A stretch of DNA of 64,000 bases from Saccharibacillus alkalitolerans (GCF_011090185.1 NZ_JAAFGS010000002.1:124001-188000); one strand, 5' to 3'; positions 8,948 to 17,675 are shown, counted from the first letter of the stretch. Numbers and translations are program-made. Notes: generated by a model not told the origin, from the sequence alone.

Positions 8948-9430
8948 CTACTCCTGCTCGCTGCCCCGGGATTGTTGAATCTCCACGTATTCCTTCATCG
9001 CGCGCAGGCTGTCCACCGGGGTGAACCAACCGTTCTCGCCTTCGTTGAAGCGTACGCCGTAGAGGCCGGACTTGCCGATTTCTTCGAGCCACTCGATCAT
9101 CGGGTCCACTTTCATTTTGGCGATCATGACGTTGCCGGACGCCGTAACCAGATTGTTCTGCCGTCCGAATACCTGCGCGTGCATCGGGTCCGTAAACAGG
9201 AAAGCCCAACCGTGCCCGTCCACGTTGCCGAAGAAAGGTTCGGGCTGCTCGGGATTGTCGGACGGCTTCATCAGGATCAGCCAGCTGTCCAATTTGAAAG
9301 CTTCGGTCCAGATCAGCGTCTGCCCTTCCGAAAACTGCATCTCTTTCGCCTGTTCCACCGTTACGTCGAAATGCGCGGCCAGTTCGGCGGCTTCGCGCAC
9401 CTGCTGCTGTTGATTCTGTTCTTGGGTCAT
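8948..9430 (-). CDS. Conserved hypothetical protein, possibly SseB-like
   Basis: The 160-residue protein starts MTQEQNQQQQVREAAEL behind GAGGAG; an in-frame start 17 codons upstream lacks a ribosome site. It has no signal peptide or membrane segment. The middle (DGHGWAFLFTDPMHAQVFG) resembles the core of SseB-like domains, but the match is weak and from memory. The protein is soluble and acidic. It is transcribed alone, from a minus-strand promoter region around 9480-9540. No function can be assigned. Confidence 0.65.
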   Translation of the reverse strand: MTQEQNQQQQVREAAELAAHFDVTVEQAKEMQFSEGQTLIWTEAFKLDSWLILMKPSDNPEQPEPFFGNVDGHGWAFLFTDPMHAQVFGRQNNLVTASGNVMIAKMKVDPMIEWLEEIGKSGLYGVRFNEGENGWFTPVDSLRAMKEYVEIQQSRGSEQE

Positions 9431-9551
9431 GGGGAAAAGCTCCTCTCGATTGTGCCCAGCGCTTCCTGACTGCAGGGGCACCGGCGCTCGGTATAATAGA
9501 CGCTCCCTATCATTGTACCCAATCGGGAAGAGGAATGCGAAGACAGCCTCG

Positions 9552-9596
9552 AAAAGCCGCGCGGAACCGAACTTATCGGCTGTCGGGCGGCTTTTT
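9552..9596. terminator. Terminator after the alcohol dehydrogenase gene
   Basis: AAAAGCCGC and GCGGCTTTT close a stem with an inner CCGA/TCGG helix. T-runs are present in both directions. In the minus direction it ends the alcohol dehydrogenase transcript. Confidence 0.75.
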
Positions 9597-9676
9597 TCGC
9601 TCGCTGTTTTATATTTTTCTTCTATTAATAATGTTCCGCGTTCAAAGATCGCCCGTTTACCCTGCCCGAAGCGGAT

Positions 9677-10828
9677 TTACAGAATCCGTTCGAACATCCG
9701 CACGACTTCTTCTTTCGTCGGCTGGAACGGGTTGCCCGGCGCGCAGGCGTCCTTCATCGCGTTATCGGCCAGCAGGTCGAGATCGGGATCGTCGACGCCC
9801 AGCTCCGACAGCTTGGCCGGAATGCCGACTTCGTGCGACAGTTCGGAAATTTTGTTGATCACGTAGCGCGCGCATTCCGCGTCGCTTCTGTCGGAATCGT
9901 CCAGGCCGATCGACCGGGCGATCGCTCGGAATTTCTCCGGCACGTGCTTGGCGTTCTCTTCCTCGACGAAAGGCAGCAGCATCGCGTTGCATACGCCGTG
10001 CGGCAGATCGTATACGCCGCCGAGCTGATGCGCCATCGCGTGCACATAGCCGAGGCCCGCGTTATTGAACGCCAGACCGCCGAGGAAAATCGCGTAGACC
10101 ATCTGTTCCCGCGCTTCGATGTCGCCGCCGTCTTTCACGGCGCGCGGCAGATAATCGAAGATCAGGCGCACCGTCGCCAGCGCCGTCGCATCCGTGACCG
10201 GATAGGCGCCCGGCGTGACCAGAGCTTCGATCGCATGCGTCAGGGCGTCCATGCCCGTCGCGGCGGTCAGATCGGCCGGCTTGCCGGTCATCAGTTCGGG
10301 ATCGTTGACCGAGACGGAAGCAAGCGAATTTTTGTCGACCATGACCATTTTCACTTTGCGCTTCTCGTCGGTAATGACGTAATTGATCGTGACTTCGCTC
10401 GACGTGCCGGCGGTCGTATTGACGGCCACGATCGGCATCGATTTGAACCGCGACTTGTGAACGCCTTCGTATTCGGTAATATGCCCGCCGTTCGCCGCGA
10501 TGATGCCGATCGCTTTCGCCGCGTCCTGCGGCGAGCCTCCGCCCACCGAGACGATGATCTCGCATCCTTCTTTTTGCAGCAGGTCGACGCCGTCATGCAC
10601 GTTCTTGCAGGTCGGGTTCGGGCGAACGTCGCTGTAAACGACGGCTTCGAAGCCTTCCTTCCGCAGAACGTCCAACACGCGATCGGCAATGCCGTTCTTC
10701 AGCAAAAAAGCGTCCGTGACGACAAGCGCTTTTCGCCCGCCGAGCTGACGGATATACGGGCCGGCCTCGTTCAGGCAGCCCCGGCCCATCAAATTGACGG
10801 GAGGTACATAGTAGACGTGAGTAGTCAA
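9677..10828 (-). CDS. Iron-containing alcohol dehydrogenase
   Basis: The 383-residue protein, the usual length for group III dehydrogenases, uses a TTG start (MTTHVYYVPPVNLMGRG) behind AAGGAAGAG. The NAD-binding part contains SVGGGSPQDAAKAIG. The metal-site half shows GMDALTHAIEALV and HAMAHQLGGVYDLPHGVCNA, with the Asp and three His ligands. It should interconvert an alcohol and an aldehyde or ketone with NAD(H). The exact substrate (ethanol, butanol, 1,3-propanediol or a sugar-derived alcohol) cannot be read from the sequence. Single-gene transcript. Confidence 0.92.
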   Translation of the reverse strand: MTTHVYYVPPVNLMGRGCLNEAGPYIRQLGGRKALVVTDAFLLKNGIADRVLDVLRKEGFEAVVYSDVRPNPTCKNVHDGVDLLQKEGCEIIVSVGGGSPQDAAKAIGIIAANGGHITEYEGVHKSRFKSMPIVAVNTTAGTSSEVTINYVITDEKRKVKMVMVDKNSLASVSVNDPELMTGKPADLTAATGMDALTHAIEALVTPGAYPVTDATALATVRLIFDYLPRAVKDGGDIEAREQMVYAIFLGGLAFNNAGLGYVHAMAHQLGGVYDLPHGVCNAMLLPFVEEENAKHVPEKFRAIARSIGLDDSDRSDAECARYVINKISELSHEVGIPAKLSELGVDDPDLDLLADNAMKDACAPGNPFQPTKEEVVRMFERIL

Positions 10829-11202
10829 AGGTCTCTTCCTTTCTCGTTTGGCAGGATTTGCGTTCCGTTTCCCTGAAGCGCCGTACAGGTTCATCCTACT
10901 TCCCGCGGTTACGTTCACTCAGCAATAAAAGTCACATTTACATGTTGCTTTCTGTTTATTTTTCTTCACAAAAAAGAAAAGAAGACGGAATCGAACCGAA
11001 ATGTCGGCTTGTCCGCTCCTGCTGACCGATCGGGTTTGCATCCGGCACCCTTTTTGGGTAACAATACGGAGTAGGCCCTTTTTGGGTCGTTCTCGCGGTT
11101 CTTTGCCGATCGGCCGCATCTTTTCGATTTTTTCGCCGCGGCCGCCGGCCGTGTAACTTTTGAAGAACTTCGACGTATAACCATTTGGAGGTGTTTAACT
11201 GA
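10829..11202. other. Divergent intergenic region with repeated CCCTTTTTGGGT
   Basis: No gene is seen. The 12-mer CCCTTTTTGGGT occurs twice, 28 bp apart (11048-11059 and 11076-11087). It is self-complementary around a T5 loop. It could be paired operator half-sites or two tiny hairpins. A tRNA-like T-loop sequence near 10990 was considered and rejected. Confidence 0.5.
11152..11179 (+). promoter_or_regulatory. Possible ECF-sigma promoter (TGTAAC-N16-CGTATA)
   Basis: TGTAAC and CGTATA are separated by 16 bp, close to the SigW/SigM-type consensus TGAAAC-N16-CGTA. The predicted transcript would start almost at the ribosome site TGGAGGTG of the lipoprotein gene, which is unusually close, so this is tentative. 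Confidence 0.3.
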
Positions 11203-11856
11203 ATGACTAAAATGAAAACTTTATCCTGCCTGGCCGTGAGTTTGATGCTGACCGGCGTGTTGGCCGCCTGCGGCAGCGACAAGGCCGCTTCGCCGGATTC
11301 CCAGTCCAACGCCGAGGAAGCCATCGAGAACATTCCGGCGGCCGCGGACAACGACGCTCATCCGACCAATGAAACGGATATCGAAATCGACGAAGAAGCG
11401 GCGGAAAGTCCGGATACCGGCACAGCGACCGAAAGCACGGACCTCGACGTGACGACGACGGACGACTCCGACGCGGCGGCGGGAAGCGGCTCGACCGATA
11501 ACAGTTCGTCGGGTTCGACGGACAGCTCCTCTGCGAGCAGCCCGTCTACGGATGCCGCGACAGACAGTTCCGCAGCCGGCACGAAGTCGGAAGGAACCGC
11601 GGATTCTTCGAAAGGCAGCGCTCCGGCAGCAGCCAAAGAACAGAGCGGCGAAGGCACCTATTCGGGACTGGCGGACAATCACACCGCCGAGATCGAAGTG
11701 GACGGCAAGCCGGTATCGTACCAGCTGTCCGAGGAAGCCCAAAAACAGGTCGGCCAGATTCCTGCGGACGCCGAAGTGACTTTCACCTATACGGAAGAGC
11801 AGTTCGACGCCGACACGACCGTGATCACGATTACCGACATCAAGGAAGCCAAATAA
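11203..11856 (+). CDS. Lipoprotein with Ser/Asp-rich linker
   Basis: The 217-residue protein has a signal peptide ending in the lipobox LAAC (Cys near residue 23), so it should be anchored on the outer face of the membrane. Residues 30-145 are almost entirely Ser, Thr, Asp, Ala and Glu (linker-like, disordered). A compact C-terminal domain follows: YSGLADNHTAEIEVDGKPV through FTYTEEQFDADTTVITITDI. The C-terminal domain looks like a small beta-rich fold, family not recognised. TGGAGGTG precedes the start. A terminator follows. Confidence 0.75.
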   Translation: MTKMKTLSCLAVSLMLTGVLAACGSDKAASPDSQSNAEEAIENIPAAADNDAHPTNETDIEIDEEAAESPDTGTATESTDLDVTTTDDSDAAAGSGSTDNSSSGSTDSSSASSPSTDAATDSSAAGTKSEGTADSSKGSAPAAAKEQSGEGTYSGLADNHTAEIEVDGKPVSYQLSEEAQKQVGQIPADAEVTFTYTEEQFDADTTVITITDIKEAK

Positions 11857-11871
11857 CCGACGGCGTCCGTT

Positions 11872-11912
11872 ATCCTTTCCGTTTCGGCTTCCGGCCGGCG
11901 GGAAGGATTTTT
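11872..11912 (+). terminator. Rho-independent terminator
   Basis: ATCCTTTCC pairs with GGGAAGGAT, followed by TTTTT, just after the lipoprotein gene. Confidence 0.75.
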
Positions 11913-12033
11913 TCGTTTATCCCTTAAAAACCGGCCCCGTTCGTCGAGCGGAAGCGGAGGCCGTTCGCCTCTGATTCGCTGCCGGGTGCCTTAAGGGAAC
12001 CGCCGACGATTTTTGCCAAAAGGAGATGCGATT

Positions 12034-12783
12034 ATGTACCGGGTAGTGATGATCAGGCACGGACAAAGCGAATGGAACAAAAAAAATCTGTTTACCGGCT
12101 GGACGGATGTCGACCTGACCGAGCAGGGCATCGAAGAAGCCAAAGACGCCGGCCGCATCCTGCGGGAATCCGATTACTCCTTCGACGCCGCCTTCGCTTC
12201 GGTGCTTCAGCGTTCCATCAAGACGCTGCATTACGCGCTGGACGAACTCGGACTGCTGTGGATTCCGGAAGAGAAGTCCTGGAAACTGAACGAACGCCAT
12301 TACGGCGCGCTGCAGGGGCTAAGCAAGCCGGAAACGACCGAGAAGTACGGCGAGGAGCAGGTGCATCTCTGGCGGCGCAGCCTTTCGGTGCGGCCTCCGC
12401 TGCTCGAGCCGGGAGACAATCGCCTTCCGGGCGAAGATCCCCGGTATGCCGGCCTCGCGCCCGAGGAGCTGCCCGCCGGCGAAAGCCTGCAGGATACGAT
12501 CCGGCGCGTCGGCGAGTTTTGGGACGAGCGGGTCGTACCGATGGTGAAGGACGGCCAACATATTCTGATCGCCGCGCACGGCAACACGATCCGGGCCCTG
12601 ATCAAGTTTATGGAAGACCTCGAAGAACATGAACTGCTGGATCTGAACATTCCGACCGGCGTTCCGCTCGTCTACGAGCTCGACGACGACGCGAAGCCGA
12701 TCCGCCGTTTCTATCTGGGACATCCCGAACATGTGGAGAAGAAGAAGCGCCAGGCGGCCGATCCCGACCACGATCCGGATTGA
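12034..12783 (+). CDS. gpmA: 2,3-bisphosphoglycerate-dependent phosphoglycerate mutase
   Basis: The 249-residue protein starts MYRVVMIRHGQSEWNKKN behind AAAAGGAG. RHGQSEWN holds the catalytic His that is phosphorylated, NERHYGALQGL is the dPGM substrate loop, and AAHGNTIRALIKFMEDL holds the second His. The enzyme interconverts 3- and 2-phosphoglycerate in glycolysis. The length matches the cofactor-dependent family. The C-terminal tail (EKKKRQAADPDHDPD) is charged and probably flexible. The gene is followed 41 bases later by a GNAT acetyltransferase in the same direction, so the two may be co-transcribed. Confidence 0.95.
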   Translation: MYRVVMIRHGQSEWNKKNLFTGWTDVDLTEQGIEEAKDAGRILRESDYSFDAAFASVLQRSIKTLHYALDELGLLWIPEEKSWKLNERHYGALQGLSKPETTEKYGEEQVHLWRRSLSVRPPLLEPGDNRLPGEDPRYAGLAPEELPAGESLQDTIRRVGEFWDERVVPMVKDGQHILIAAHGNTIRALIKFMEDLEEHELLDLNIPTGVPLVYELDDDAKPIRRFYLGHPEHVEKKKRQAADPDHDPD

Positions 12784-12824
12784 ACCTCGGCAGTCCGGCA
12801 GTCTGATTGAAAAGGAGCATGGAC

Positions 12825-13403
12825 ATGAACGACAATGCGAAGTTTCGCATCCGGCCGGCCGAGCCGGCCGACGCTTACCCCGTCTCGCTGCTGATGTACG
12901 AAGCGATCGGCGATATCGCCCATACGATCGCGGGAACCACCGACCTCCCCGATACGCTGGCTGCGCTGGAGGAGCTGTTCCGGCAGCCCGGCTGCCGGCT
13001 GAGCTTCTCGAACGCTATCGTCTGCGAGGACCAAGAAGGCGGCATCGCCGGTTTTGCTCTCGGCTACGCCGGCGACGACGCGGAAGCGCTGGATGAGCCG
13101 CTGCTTCGCCGCCTGCGGGAGCAAGGACTGCCGACGGACGGTCTGGTGCCGGAAGCGCGTCCCGGCGAATATTACTTGGATTCGCTGGCGGTGAGCGGCG
13201 CTTATCGGGGGGCGGGTATCGGAACCACCCTGATCGAAGCGTTCGAGCGCCGGGCGGCCGAGCTCGGCTGGCGCAAAGCCATGCTCGTGGTGGACCGCGC
13301 GAACCCGAAGGCCCGGGCGCTGTACGAGCGGCTTGGCTACCGAGAAGACGGCTCCGTCGAACTGAGCGGGCATCTATACGACCGGATGATCAAGCCGGTA
13401 TGA
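12825..13403 (+). CDS. GNAT-family N-acetyltransferase
   Basis: The 192-residue protein was started at the ATG seven bases after AAAGGAG; another ATG six bases upstream is too close to the ribosome site. The N-terminus MNDNAKFRIRPAEPADAYPV and the acetyl-CoA loop YLDSLAVSGAYRGAGIGTTL (RGAGIG, near residue 130) define the GNAT fold. ANPKARALYERLGYRE is the conserved C-terminal strand region. The acceptor substrate is unknown. It probably shares a transcript with gpmA and ends at a terminator. Confidence 0.88.
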   Translation: MNDNAKFRIRPAEPADAYPVSLLMYEAIGDIAHTIAGTTDLPDTLAALEELFRQPGCRLSFSNAIVCEDQEGGIAGFALGYAGDDAEALDEPLLRRLREQGLPTDGLVPEARPGEYYLDSLAVSGAYRGAGIGTTLIEAFERRAAELGWRKAMLVVDRANPKARALYERLGYREDGSVELSGHLYDRMIKPV

Positions 13404-13405
13404 AC

Positions 13406-13431
13406 GAGGGCGGCCCTGCGGCCGCCTCTTT
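13406..13431 (+). terminator. Rho-independent terminator after the GNAT gene
   Basis: GAGGGCGGCC and GGCCGCCTC form a stem with a CTGC loop, followed by TTTT. Confidence 0.8.
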
Positions 13432-13434
13432 TCA

Positions 13435-13886
13435 TGCAAAAACGGAGATTGCGCCTGCGTGTTTGTACAGTCTGCCGCCTGCTGCCCGGTTTCCCAGACT
13501 TCGGCGCAGCCGCTTCGCTATCCCCATTATCCCCGCCGTCCACAACGTTCCGCCCCTTTGTTATCCCCGCTGTCCACAACTTTCGGCGCTATGCCGCCTT
13601 CCGATTCGGCTGCCGTTCACTCCTCCTTTTCCCGCGCTTCTAACTTTTTCTCACTCTACTTCGGCAATTTTATTTGCACTTCTTTACAGCTCTCTCCCCT
13701 TTTTCGGACGCTGCCCGCTCCGCGTTCCGCACCGTTAAGCCATTTTCCGAAAAAGCCACCTGCTTTCCTCTGCGTCAATCCCCGTCTGAAGCGGCTTGCC
13801 CGGCAAAATCTCCCGTTTCCCTTCAATTGCTCGCTTTTTCGCCTTCCCAGACAATTTCACCCCTTTTATTTTCTAAAATTTGTGCT
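13435..13886. other. Pyrimidine-rich noncoding region
   Basis: The + strand is dominated by C and T. Several overlapping open frames exist but have no ribosome sites and only low-complexity products. A unit containing TTATCCCCGC and GTCCACAAC occurs twice about 33 bp apart (around 13528 and 13561). I see no gene here. Confidence 0.5.
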
Positions 13887-13915
13887 TTGACAAACCCCAT
13901 ATATGGTTATAGAAT
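13887..13915 (+). promoter_or_regulatory. Sigma-A promoter of the nrd operon
   Basis: TTGACA (13887-13892), a 17-bp spacer and TAGAAT (13910-13915). The predicted start is near 13922, about 50 bases before nrdI. Confidence 0.85.
13894..13909 (+). promoter_or_regulatory. NrdR box 1
   Basis: The 16-bp ACCCCATATATGGTTA fits the NrdR box core CwAtATaTwGT and lies between the -35 and -10 elements, where the NrdR repressor would block polymerase when dATP is plentiful. Confidence 0.7.
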
Positions 13916-13935
13916 GAGTAACACTGACCCGGTTA

Positions 13936-13951
13936 AACCTATATCTAGTTA
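13936..13951 (+). promoter_or_regulatory. NrdR box 2
   Basis: AACCTATATCTAGTTA has the core CTATATCTAGT. It is exactly 42 bp (four helical turns) downstream of box 1, so both would face the same side of the DNA, as expected for cooperative NrdR binding. Confidence 0.7.
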
Positions 13952-13974
13952 TTGCCGGGTGTTGAGGAGCGTGA

Positions 13975-14340
13975 ATGAACATGGTGATCGCTTACGATTC
14001 CAAGACCGGAAACGTGCGTAAATTCATCGAAAAACTGGAACTTCCGGCGGTGCAAATTGACGAAACGATGAGGCTGGAAGAGCCGTTCATCCTGGTCACT
14101 TACACTACGGGGTTCGGCCAAGTGCCGGATAAAGTCAAACTCTTTCTCCAGAAGAACGGACAGCAGCTCAGAGGCGTATCGGCCAGCGGCAACCGGAACT
14201 GGGGACTTTCTTTTGCCAAGAGCGCGGACACGATCTCCCAGACATACGGGGTGCCGGTGCTCTGCAAATTCGAATTATCGGGAACGAACAAAGATATCCA
14301 ACACTTCAAAGAGGAGCTGAACACCCTTGCGGCATATTGA
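13975..14340 (+). CDS. nrdI: NrdI flavodoxin, activator of class Ib ribonucleotide reductase
   Basis: The 121-residue protein starts behind TTGAGGAGCG. MVIAYDSKTGNVRKFIEKL is the FMN phosphate loop and VTYTTGFGQVPDKVKLFL the second FMN loop typical of NrdI. SASGNRNWGLSFAKSADTI is the conserved NrdI segment. It delivers the oxidant that assembles the manganese-tyrosyl radical in NrdF. It is the first gene of nrdI-nrdE-nrdF and overlaps nrdE by 14 bases. Confidence 0.95.
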   Translation: MNMVIAYDSKTGNVRKFIEKLELPAVQIDETMRLEEPFILVTYTTGFGQVPDKVKLFLQKNGQQLRGVSASGNRNWGLSFAKSADTISQTYGVPVLCKFELSGTNKDIQHFKEELNTLAAY

Positions 14341-16411
14341 ACTGAACAACCAACTGATGCTGAGAAACGCGGACGGATTTTTCCGCCTCGAGAAAGATAA
14401 AGAAGCGGTAGCCGCATTCATGGAGGAAGTCGCGCAGCGCAGCCTGACTTTCCCGGACTTCGGCTCGCAGGTCGATTACATGATCGAGAACGACTACTAC
14501 GAGAACGTCTACGAGAACTACACGCGCGAAGAAGTGATCTCGGTATTCGAGACGTCGCACAACGTCCCGTTCGAATTCGCTTCGTACATGGCCGCTTCCA
14601 AGTTCTACACGGACTACGCGATGAGAAGCAACGATAAAGCCGTGTATCTCGAACAGTATGCGGACCGCGCCGCGATCGTCGCTCTGCACCTGGGCGGCGG
14701 CAGCGCGGAAACGGCAAAAGCTCTCGTGACGGCGATCATGGAACAGCGCGTGCAGCCGGCGACGCCTACGTTCCTGAACGCGGGCAAGAGCCGCCGCGGC
14801 GAGCTCGTCTCCTGCTTCCTGCTGGAAATGGACGACGCGCTCAACTCCATCAACTACGTGCTCTCGACCTGCATGCAGTTGTCGAAGATCGGCGGCGGCG
14901 TAGCCGTCAACCTGTCGAAGCTGCGCGGACGCGGCGAGCCGATCAAGGGCGTCGAAGGCGCGGCCAAAGGCATCATGCCGGTGCTGAAGCTGATGGAAGA
15001 CGCCTTCTCCTACGCCGACCAGATGGGTCAGCGCAAGGGTTCGGGCGCCGCTTACTACAACATTTTCGGCTGGGACGTGCTGGAGTTCCTGGACAGCAAG
15101 AAGATCAACGCCGACGAGAAATCGCGCCTCAAGACGCTGTCGATCGGCCTGATCGTACCGAACCGCTTCTACAAGCTGGCGGAAGAAAACAAGCCGCTGG
15201 TGGTATTCGGTCCTTACTCCGTGTACAAAGAGTACGGCAAGCACCTGGACGACCTCGATCTGGACGACATGTACGACGAGCTGCTGGCCAACGATAACAT
15301 CAAGAAAAAGACCGTGATGAGCGCCCGCGACATGCTGGTGAAGATCGCCATGATCCAGTTGGAATCGGGTTACCCTTATATCATGAACAAGAGCAACGCC
15401 AACAAGAACCACGCGCTGAAAGATCTGGGCATGGTCAAAATGTCCAACCTGTGCACGGAGATCTACCAGCTGCAGGAAACGTCGACGATCGGCGATTACG
15501 GCCAGGACAACGATATTCGCCGCGACATCAGCTGCAACCTGGCTTCGCTGAACATCGCCAACGTCATGGACCTCGGCAAGATCCGCGAGTCGGTGCACGA
15601 AGCGATGCTCGGCCTCACCGCCGTCAGCGACATGACCGAAGTGCAGAACGCTCCGGGCGTCGCCAAAGCGAACCGCGAGATGCACTCCGTGGGCCTCGGC
15701 GCGATGAACCTGCACGGCTACCTGGCGAAAAACAAAATCGCTTACGAAAGCGACGAAGCGATCGACTTCGCCCGCACGTTCTTCATGATGATGAACTACT
15801 ACTCGATCGAAAAGAGCATGGAAATCGCCCGCGACCGCGGCGTCACGTTCGAAGGCTTCGAGAAATCCGAATACGCGAAAGGTACATACTTCGACAAGTA
15901 CGTACAGACCGACTACAGCCCGCGCACGGATAAAGTAAAAGCACTGTTCGGCGACATGCATATCCCGACGACCGCCGATTGGGCGCATCTGCGCACGCTC
16001 GTTCAAGCCAACGGCCTGTACCATGCCTACCGTCTGGCGATCGCGCCGACGCAGAGCATCTCGTACATCCAGAACTCCACGTCGAGCGTCATGCCGATCG
16101 TCGACGCGATCGAAACGCGTACGTACGCCAACTCGACGACTTATTATCCGATGCCGTACCTGTCGCAGGAGAACTTCTTCTACTACAAATCGGCTTATCA
16201 GATGAACCAGTTCAAAGTCATCGATCTGATCTCCGAAATTCAGGAGCATATCGATCAAGGCATCTCCGCTATCCTGCACGTCAACAGCAACGTGACGACG
16301 CGCGATCTGGCCCGTTATTACCTGTATGCGGCGCGCAAAGGGCTTAAGGCTCTCTACTACACGCGCACGAACCACCTGAGCGTGGAAGAGTGCATCAGCT
16401 GCGCGATCTAA
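14327..16411 (+). CDS. nrdE: Class Ib ribonucleoside-diphosphate reductase alpha subunit
   Basis: The 694-residue protein has a TTG start behind GAGGAG, within the end of nrdI. It aligns along its length with the NrdE family: RRGELVSCFLLEMDD and DISCNLASLNIANVMDL carry the redox-active Cys pair, NLCTEI the catalytic Asn-Cys-Glu triad, and VEECISCAI the C-terminal Cys pair that accepts electrons from a thioredoxin or NrdH. There is no long N-terminal ATP-cone, as expected for class Ib. It reduces NDPs to dNDPs for DNA synthesis. The TTG start and 14-base overlap suggest coupled translation with nrdI. Confidence 0.96.
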   Translation: MRHIELNNQLMLRNADGFFRLEKDKEAVAAFMEEVAQRSLTFPDFGSQVDYMIENDYYENVYENYTREEVISVFETSHNVPFEFASYMAASKFYTDYAMRSNDKAVYLEQYADRAAIVALHLGGGSAETAKALVTAIMEQRVQPATPTFLNAGKSRRGELVSCFLLEMDDALNSINYVLSTCMQLSKIGGGVAVNLSKLRGRGEPIKGVEGAAKGIMPVLKLMEDAFSYADQMGQRKGSGAAYYNIFGWDVLEFLDSKKINADEKSRLKTLSIGLIVPNRFYKLAEENKPLVVFGPYSVYKEYGKHLDDLDLDDMYDELLANDNIKKKTVMSARDMLVKIAMIQLESGYPYIMNKSNANKNHALKDLGMVKMSNLCTEIYQLQETSTIGDYGQDNDIRRDISCNLASLNIANVMDLGKIRESVHEAMLGLTAVSDMTEVQNAPGVAKANREMHSVGLGAMNLHGYLAKNKIAYESDEAIDFARTFFMMMNYYSIEKSMEIARDRGVTFEGFEKSEYAKGTYFDKYVQTDYSPRTDKVKALFGDMHIPTTADWAHLRTLVQANGLYHAYRLAIAPTQSISYIQNSTSSVMPIVDAIETRTYANSTTYYPMPYLSQENFFYYKSAYQMNQFKVIDLISEIQEHIDQGISAILHVNSNVTTRDLARYYLYAARKGLKALYYTRTNHLSVEECISCAI

Positions 16412-16476
16412 AAAGCTCGGAATTCGCCGCCGAGGCTCGAAATTTCCGAATGCCGTTCGAACGATAATGCGAATCT

Positions 16477-16599
16477 GCGGGGCGCCTTTTTCACGATCCG
16501 GATTGCCGGTCTGACCAAAACGCCCCGCTTTACTTTTGCAAATTTATGGCCCATAATAAGTAACTTGTGCGTCGCTCTTTCCGGAGCGGCCGTTACTTA
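16477..16599 (+). promoter_or_regulatory. Two hairpins in the nrdE-nrdF spacer
   Basis: The 271-bp gap holds GCGGGGCG/CGCCCCGC (16477-16484 and 16521-16528, followed by TTTACTTTT) and a second hairpin, TAAGTAAC/GTTACTTA with an inner CGCTC/GAGCG stem (16557-16599). They may attenuate transcription or set the stability of the nrdF part of the message. No NrdR box is seen here. Confidence 0.5.
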
Positions 16600-16682
16600 C
16601 GGCTTGCCGCATCCAACAATATCCACATCTTCCTTTATTATAGATGTCTACACCCACTTTACGACGAAAGGGATGACCGAAC

Positions 16683-17675
16683 ATGATCAAAGCCGTCAAC
16701 TGGAACCGCCCTGCCGACGACTTCACCCAGATGTTCTGGAATCAAAATATTATGCAGTTCTGGACCGACGAAGAGATTCCGCTGTCCGACGACAAAATGT
16801 CCTGGATCACGCTGAACGAGGACGAACAGGAAGCGTACATGCAGGTACTCGGCGGCCTGACGCTGCTCGATACGGTACAGGGCGGGGTCGGCATGCCGCA
16901 GATCATGGAACACGTCGAGAACCTGCAGCGCAAAGCCGTGCTGGCGTTCATGGGCATGATGGAGCAAATCCACGCGAAGTCGTACAGCAGCATCTTCACG
17001 ACGCTCGCTTCGACCGAAGAGATCGACAAAGTATTCCGCTGGGTCGAAGAAAATCCGCTGCTGCAGAAAAAAGCGGAGATCATCTCCAAGTACTATCAGA
17101 ACATCCAGTCGCAAAAAGATCTCTATCTGGCGATGGGCGCTTCGGTCATGCTGGAAAGCTACCTGTTCTACAGCGGCTTCTTCTACCCGCTCTATCTGGC
17201 CGGACAAGGTAAAATGACGAGCAGCGGCGAGATCATCGACCTGATTCTGCGTGACGAAAGCATCCACGGCCTGTACGTCGGCGTACTGGCCCAGGAGATT
17301 CTGCGCGACCTCCCGGCATCGGAAGCCGAGGCGGCGACCAAAGAGCTGTACGAGCTGCTGCATACGCTGCAGGCGAACGAAGAACAGTACACGGCCCAGC
17401 TGTACACGAAGATCGGCCTGAAAGAAGAAGTCGACAAGTTCGTGCGCTACAACGCCAACAAAGCGATGATGAACCTCGGCCTGGAGCCTCAGTTCGAAGA
17501 AGACGACGAAAGCATCAACCCGATCGTCCTCAACGGCCTGAAGACGCAGACCAAGCAGCACGACTTCTTCTCCAAAAAAGGCAACGGCTACGTCCGCACG
17601 GTTCACGTGGAACCGCTGCGCGACGAAGACTTCCTGTTCGATACGGCGGAAGCGCCGGTTACGAGCGGACTGTAA
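16683..17675 (+). CDS. nrdF: Class Ib ribonucleoside-diphosphate reductase beta subunit
   Basis: The 330-residue protein is ferritin-like. Metal ligands are visible in LTLLDTVQGG (Asp), GMPQIMEHVENLQRKA (Glu/His) and ILRDESIHGLYVG (Glu, His), and the radical tyrosine is probably in EQIHAKSYSSIF. It houses the tyrosyl radical that starts NrdE catalysis. It is separated from nrdE by 271 bases containing hairpins, which is longer than usual for nrdEF. A weak ribosome site (AAAGGG) precedes the ATG. A strong terminator follows. Confidence 0.95.
   Translation: MIKAVNWNRPADDFTQMFWNQNIMQFWTDEEIPLSDDKMSWITLNEDEQEAYMQVLGGLTLLDTVQGGVGMPQIMEHVENLQRKAVLAFMGMMEQIHAKSYSSIFTTLASTEEIDKVFRWVEENPLLQKKAEIISKYYQNIQSQKDLYLAMGASVMLESYLFYSGFFYPLYLAGQGKMTSSGEIIDLILRDESIHGLYVGVLAQEILRDLPASEAEAATKELYELLHTLQANEEQYTAQLYTKIGLKEEVDKFVRYNANKAMMNLGLEPQFEEDDESINPIVLNGLKTQTKQHDFFSKKGNGYVRTVHVEPLRDEDFLFDTAEAPVTSGL

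Noticed and set aside
10980-11060. tRNA-like T-loop (GGTTCGATTCC on the minus strand near 10990)
   Set aside because: The flanking sequence does not form a T-stem of five pairs or a seven-pair acceptor stem, and no anticodon arm fits upstream.
13434-13900. Several + strand open frames in the pyrimidine-rich region
   Set aside because: The products are Pro/Ser/Leu/Phe low-complexity sequences in three overlapping frames with no ribosome sites. The bias comes from base composition.
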